DNA of 5,703 nucleotides from contig JAIRNM010000431.1 of NCBI GenBank assembly GCA_031258055.1, positions 1 to 5,703 of the forward strand, in the 5' to 3' direction. The stretch's first letter is position 1. The number at the start of each line of letters is the position of its first letter. Below, one piece after another: positions 3,756 to 5,703 of this stretch. This DNA comes from Bifidobacteriaceae bacterium (GTDB lineage: Bacteria > Actinomycetota > Actinomycetes > Actinomycetales > WQXJ01). Under the pieces are notes generated by a model that worked only from the letters and a program-made list of their open reading frames with translations, ran no database searches and was not told where the DNA came from. Made by a program: the position numbers and the translations under genes.

Positions 3756-5609
3756 GTGGCCAATCTTCAGACGAACCCTCTAGCTCTGGCCGCGCTCGCG
3801 ACCGCGGCCGTCCCCAACTTGGACGTGGTCGGCGCGCGCCTGGATCATGTCGGCGTTGACTACGTCTTCGCCCAGGCCCGGGACAAGAGCGGGCGCACTT
3901 GGGTGGTCCGGCTCGCCCTGCACGCCGCCGCCGAAGCCGGACAGGACGCGGAACTCGCTTTGCTCACATCTTTAGCAGGGGCTTCTTCTGGCGGTGCGCT
4001 GCCGTTCGAGGTTCCTCGGCCGCGTGGGTCGGCCGCTTTGGCGGGCGGGGGCAAAGCGATCGTTTACGCCGCCCTACCGGGCGTTCCAGTGGTCATGGAG
4101 TTGCTGGACCCCGGTCCCGGTCTGGCCGAATCGCTCGGCCGCGCCATCGCCGCCTTCCACGAGTTGCCCGCCTCAATCGTCATTGAGGCTGGCCTTCCCG
4201 CCTACACCCCCTCGGAGTATCGCGCCCGCTTAGTCGCCGAAGTGGACGATGCCGCGCACACCGGCCACGTTTCCGCCCGCCTGGAGCGTCGTTGGCGTGA
4301 GCAGCTAGAGCGCGATGCCTGGTGGGTCTTCACGCCGGTACCGATCCATGGCGACATGGCCTGTGAACACCTGTTAGAAGTTGGTGGGCGCGTCTCCGCG
4401 ATCACCGATTTCGCTTCCGTCCAGGTGTCCGACCCGGCGGAGGACTTGTCTCAGCTATTGGCGCCGCTAGCGCCAGATGTCGCCGGTTCGATCGTTGGAG
4501 CCTACCGGCGGCGCCGAGCCGATTTGGATGATCCCCACTTGGAGGACCGAGCCGCCTTCTTGGGCGAGATCGCCATCATTCGTTGGCTCCGCCACGGCAT
4601 CAGCTTGGATGACCAGTCCGTCATCGCTGACGCCCGGTCTATGCTGGCCGACCTGGATCAAGCGGTGGGTGAGGAAGAAGCCGAGGCTGCCCGCATCGCC
4701 ACCGCTGAAGCAGTCGCCGCCGCCAAACTCGAAGCCGCCAAACAGGCGGCCGAAGCTGAGGCGCGCGAGCGCCGGGAGGCTGCCCAGCGCGCCTCCGAAG
4801 CGGCCGCACGCGAGCATCTGCGGACTTCAGGCTCAATCCCGCGGATCAGCGATGAGATCAAGCTGGCTCTTGACGATGAGCCGCTGCCTGACAGCGCTGA
4901 CTCCATTGAGACCGAGTTGGGAGCGGTCGGCAGCAAACCACCGAAGCGCCAATCGGTCGCCAGTGGCGGCGTTTCTTTGTGGGGTCGGCCGAAGAAACAC
5001 TCTGACTCGGCCTGGGCCGACTCGGTGGTGCCCGACGACGTTTGGGACGCTGTGGGCCAGGCCGAACGCTCCGAGGTTAATCCGGCTTCTCAGCCGCCAT
5101 CCCGCGAACCAGCCGAGGCGGGTTATCAGCCGGTTCGGTCAAGCGCCTGGGGCAAACCCAGCCAGTCCGAAAAGACCGCACCTTCACCCGGCCCGGATGA
5201 AGCGGCCCACAACCAGGATGATTCGGCCCAGCCAGTCACCGCCGCTGGGCCGGAAGAAACGGACCGACCCGAGGACCACGCCAAACAGCCCGCGGGCACT
5301 GAGCCGACGACCGCAACGACCGGGGACTCAAGCGAACCGGATGCCGACGTGCCAGACGCCAAGGGACCAGACGCAGCCGAACCCGACTCAGCCGAACCCG
5401 ACTCAGATGAACCCAACTCAGATCAACCAGACCCAGAGCGACCAGACGCGGTCGAACTCGATTCCGACGAAGTCGATTCGGGCGAGATGACCCAGGTGTT
5501 CATACCTGATTTCCTGAAAGACGATTCGGAAGCTCCAGCCGACATTGTGGCCGCCGCTGGCGCCGATGAAACCGAAGCGCTTGACCGGCGCCAACAGCCA
5601 GACGAATAG
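3756..5609 (+). CDS. Macrolide-phosphotransferase-like kinase with long acidic C-terminal tail
   Basis: Probable ATP- or GTP-dependent small-molecule phosphotransferase of the APH/choline kinase fold; substrate unknown. Residues about 1-300 are the kinase domain. W-V-V-R (49-52) is the nucleotide-lobe strand. P-I-H-G-D-M-A-C-E-H (196-205) is the catalytic loop with D200 as presumed base. I-T-D-F (216-219) supplies the metal ligand D218, followed by D-P-A-E-D-L (226-231). His205 replaces the usual Asn, as I recall for macrolide 2'-phosphotransferases. Residues 302-355 are an Ala/Glu/Arg-rich coiled-coil-like helix. Residues 356-617 are acidic, low complexity and probably disordered, with ten pentapeptide repeats (526-575) and a conserved-looking T-Q-V-F-x-x-D-F-L (579-587). 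Relatives are typically about 300 residues, so the protein is about twice the usual size. No signal peptide or membrane segment is seen. The start is GTG without a clear ribosome binding site. A role in antibiotic resistance is not implied. Confidence 0.87.
   Translation: MANLQTNPLALAALATAAVPNLDVVGARLDHVGVDYVFAQARDKSGRTWVVRLALHAAAEAGQDAELALLTSLAGASSGGALPFEVPRPRGSAALAGGGKAIVYAALPGVPVVMELLDPGPGLAESLGRAIAAFHELPASIVIEAGLPAYTPSEYRARLVAEVDDAAHTGHVSARLERRWREQLERDAWWVFTPVPIHGDMACEHLLEVGGRVSAITDFASVQVSDPAEDLSQLLAPLAPDVAGSIVGAYRRRRADLDDPHLEDRAAFLGEIAIIRWLRHGISLDDQSVIADARSMLADLDQAVGEEEAEAARIATAEAVAAAKLEAAKQAAEAEARERREAAQRASEAAAREHLRTSGSIPRISDEIKLALDDEPLPDSADSIETELGAVGSKPPKRQSVASGGVSLWGRPKKHSDSAWADSVVPDDVWDAVGQAERSEVNPASQPPSREPAEAGYQPVRSSAWGKPSQSEKTAPSPGPDEAAHNQDDSAQPVTAAGPEETDRPEDHAKQPAGTEPTTATTGDSSEPDADVPDAKGPDAAEPDSAEPDSDEPNSDQPDPERPDAVELDSDEVDSGEMTQVFIPDFLKDDSEAPADIVAAAGADETEALDRRQQPDE
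5331..5480 (+). repeat. Ten tandem 15-bp (pentapeptide x-x-P-D-S/A) repeats
   Basis: Residues 526-575 of the phosphotransferase read as ten in-frame pentapeptides: SEPDA, DVPDA, KGPDA, AEPDS, AEPDS, DEPNS, DQPDP, ERPDA, VELDS, DEVDS. Two neighbouring units (5376-5390 and 5391-5405) are identical in DNA, and the flanking ones diverge gradually. This is consistent with growth by slippage or unequal exchange followed by drift. The product is a proline-spaced acidic, probably extended segment. Confidence 0.85.
5484..5516 (+). other. GarA/OdhI-like Thr phosphorylation motif in the phosphotransferase tail
   Basis: Residues 577-587 read E-M-T-Q-V-F-I-P-D-F-L. The FHA proteins GarA and OdhI carry E-T-T-S-V-F-R-A-D-F/L-L near the N-terminus, where PknB- and PknG-type kinases phosphorylate one of the threonines. 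Here Thr579 aligns with the second threonine, with Glu at -2 and Phe at +3, and V-F-x-x-D-F-L is shared. The preceding stretch is acidic. The resemblance is seen directly; phosphorylation is inferred. Confidence 0.5.
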
Positions 5610-5614
5610 CCGGA

Positions 5615-5637
5615 ACGCCCAAACACGGTGCGGGCGT
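5615..5637 (+). terminator. Weak candidate terminator hairpin after the phosphotransferase
   Basis: ACGCCC (5615-5620) pairs with GGGCGT (5632-5637) around an 11-nt loop, beginning 5 bases past the stop codon. No T-run follows on either strand, so termination is only possible. The rest of 5610-5703 shows no supportable gene. Confidence 0.3.
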
Positions 5638-5703
5638 CAGGGGTCGGGCAGGGCCATGGCCAAAGTCCTGGCGGGTCGGGACCGTCGGTTAGGCGCTCAC
5701 CCA

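Noticed and set aside
4477..5490. Long rightward open frame overlapping the phosphotransferase in another frame (337 codons)
   Set aside because: Its product is rich in Arg, Pro, Ser and Thr with no recognisable domain, and its end simply mirrors the pentapeptide repeat. It is a by-product of GC-rich codon use; the overlapping frame carries clear kinase motifs.
3756..5609. Calling this an antibiotic (macrolide) resistance gene
   Set aside because: Only fold-level motifs match. The long tail, housekeeping neighbours and lack of any mobile context do not support a resistance role.
5652..5703. Possible new + strand gene starting at ATG 5656 (16 codons to the edge) or a convergent gene ending near 5689
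   Set aside because: Too short to judge. The ATG lies in a 10-nt palindrome (GGCCATGGCC) without a well-spaced ribosome binding site, and the reverse reading shows no recognisable C-terminus.

Overview
The window is GC-rich and looks chromosomal, most likely from an Actinomycetota member. The reasons are the UvrD2-type helicase (UvrD core plus C-terminal HRDC domain), a divergent macrolide-phosphotransferase-like gene, GTG start codons, and L19 and signal peptidase sequences of actinobacterial character. The genus cannot be fixed from sequence alone. There are five protein genes, no RNA genes, no CRISPR array and no mobile element.

Layout. Positions 1-1499 hold a tight leftward housekeeping operon transcribed rplS (ribosomal protein L19) -> rnhB (RNase HII) -> lepB (signal peptidase I, cut by the window edge). 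Gaps are 30 nt and 1 nt. Positions 1500-1705 hold the rplS promoter region and a leader of about 140 nt with two stem-loops, the second abutting the Shine-Dalgarno. Positions 1706-3736 hold a leftward uvrD2 helicase gene. Nineteen bases separate it from a rightward gene at 3756-5609. That gene encodes a phosphotransferase (APH/choline kinase fold) extended by an Ala/Glu-rich coiled coil and a long acidic, repeat-bearing, probably disordered tail. Positions 5610-5703 are non-coding as far as can be seen, with one small inverted repeat.

How the genes fit together. rplS, rnhB and lepB are a familiar co-transcribed set (translation, removal of RNA from DNA, protein export), but here rnhB precedes lepB, the reverse of the mycobacterial order. 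uvrD2 acts in DNA unwinding and repair. This copy has no cysteine in the linker where mycobacterial UvrD2 carries a tetracysteine motif. The phosphotransferase has an intact catalytic loop, but its substrate is unknown.

The most interesting point is near the end of the phosphotransferase tail: a short motif, T-Q-V-F-x-x-D-F-L after an acidic stretch. It closely resembles the N-terminal phospho-switch of the FHA proteins GarA and OdhI, which Ser/Thr kinases of the PknB/PknG type phosphorylate. This suggests, without proving, that the enzyme is tied to Ser/Thr kinase and FHA signalling. The rplS leader is the second candidate for undescribed regulation.
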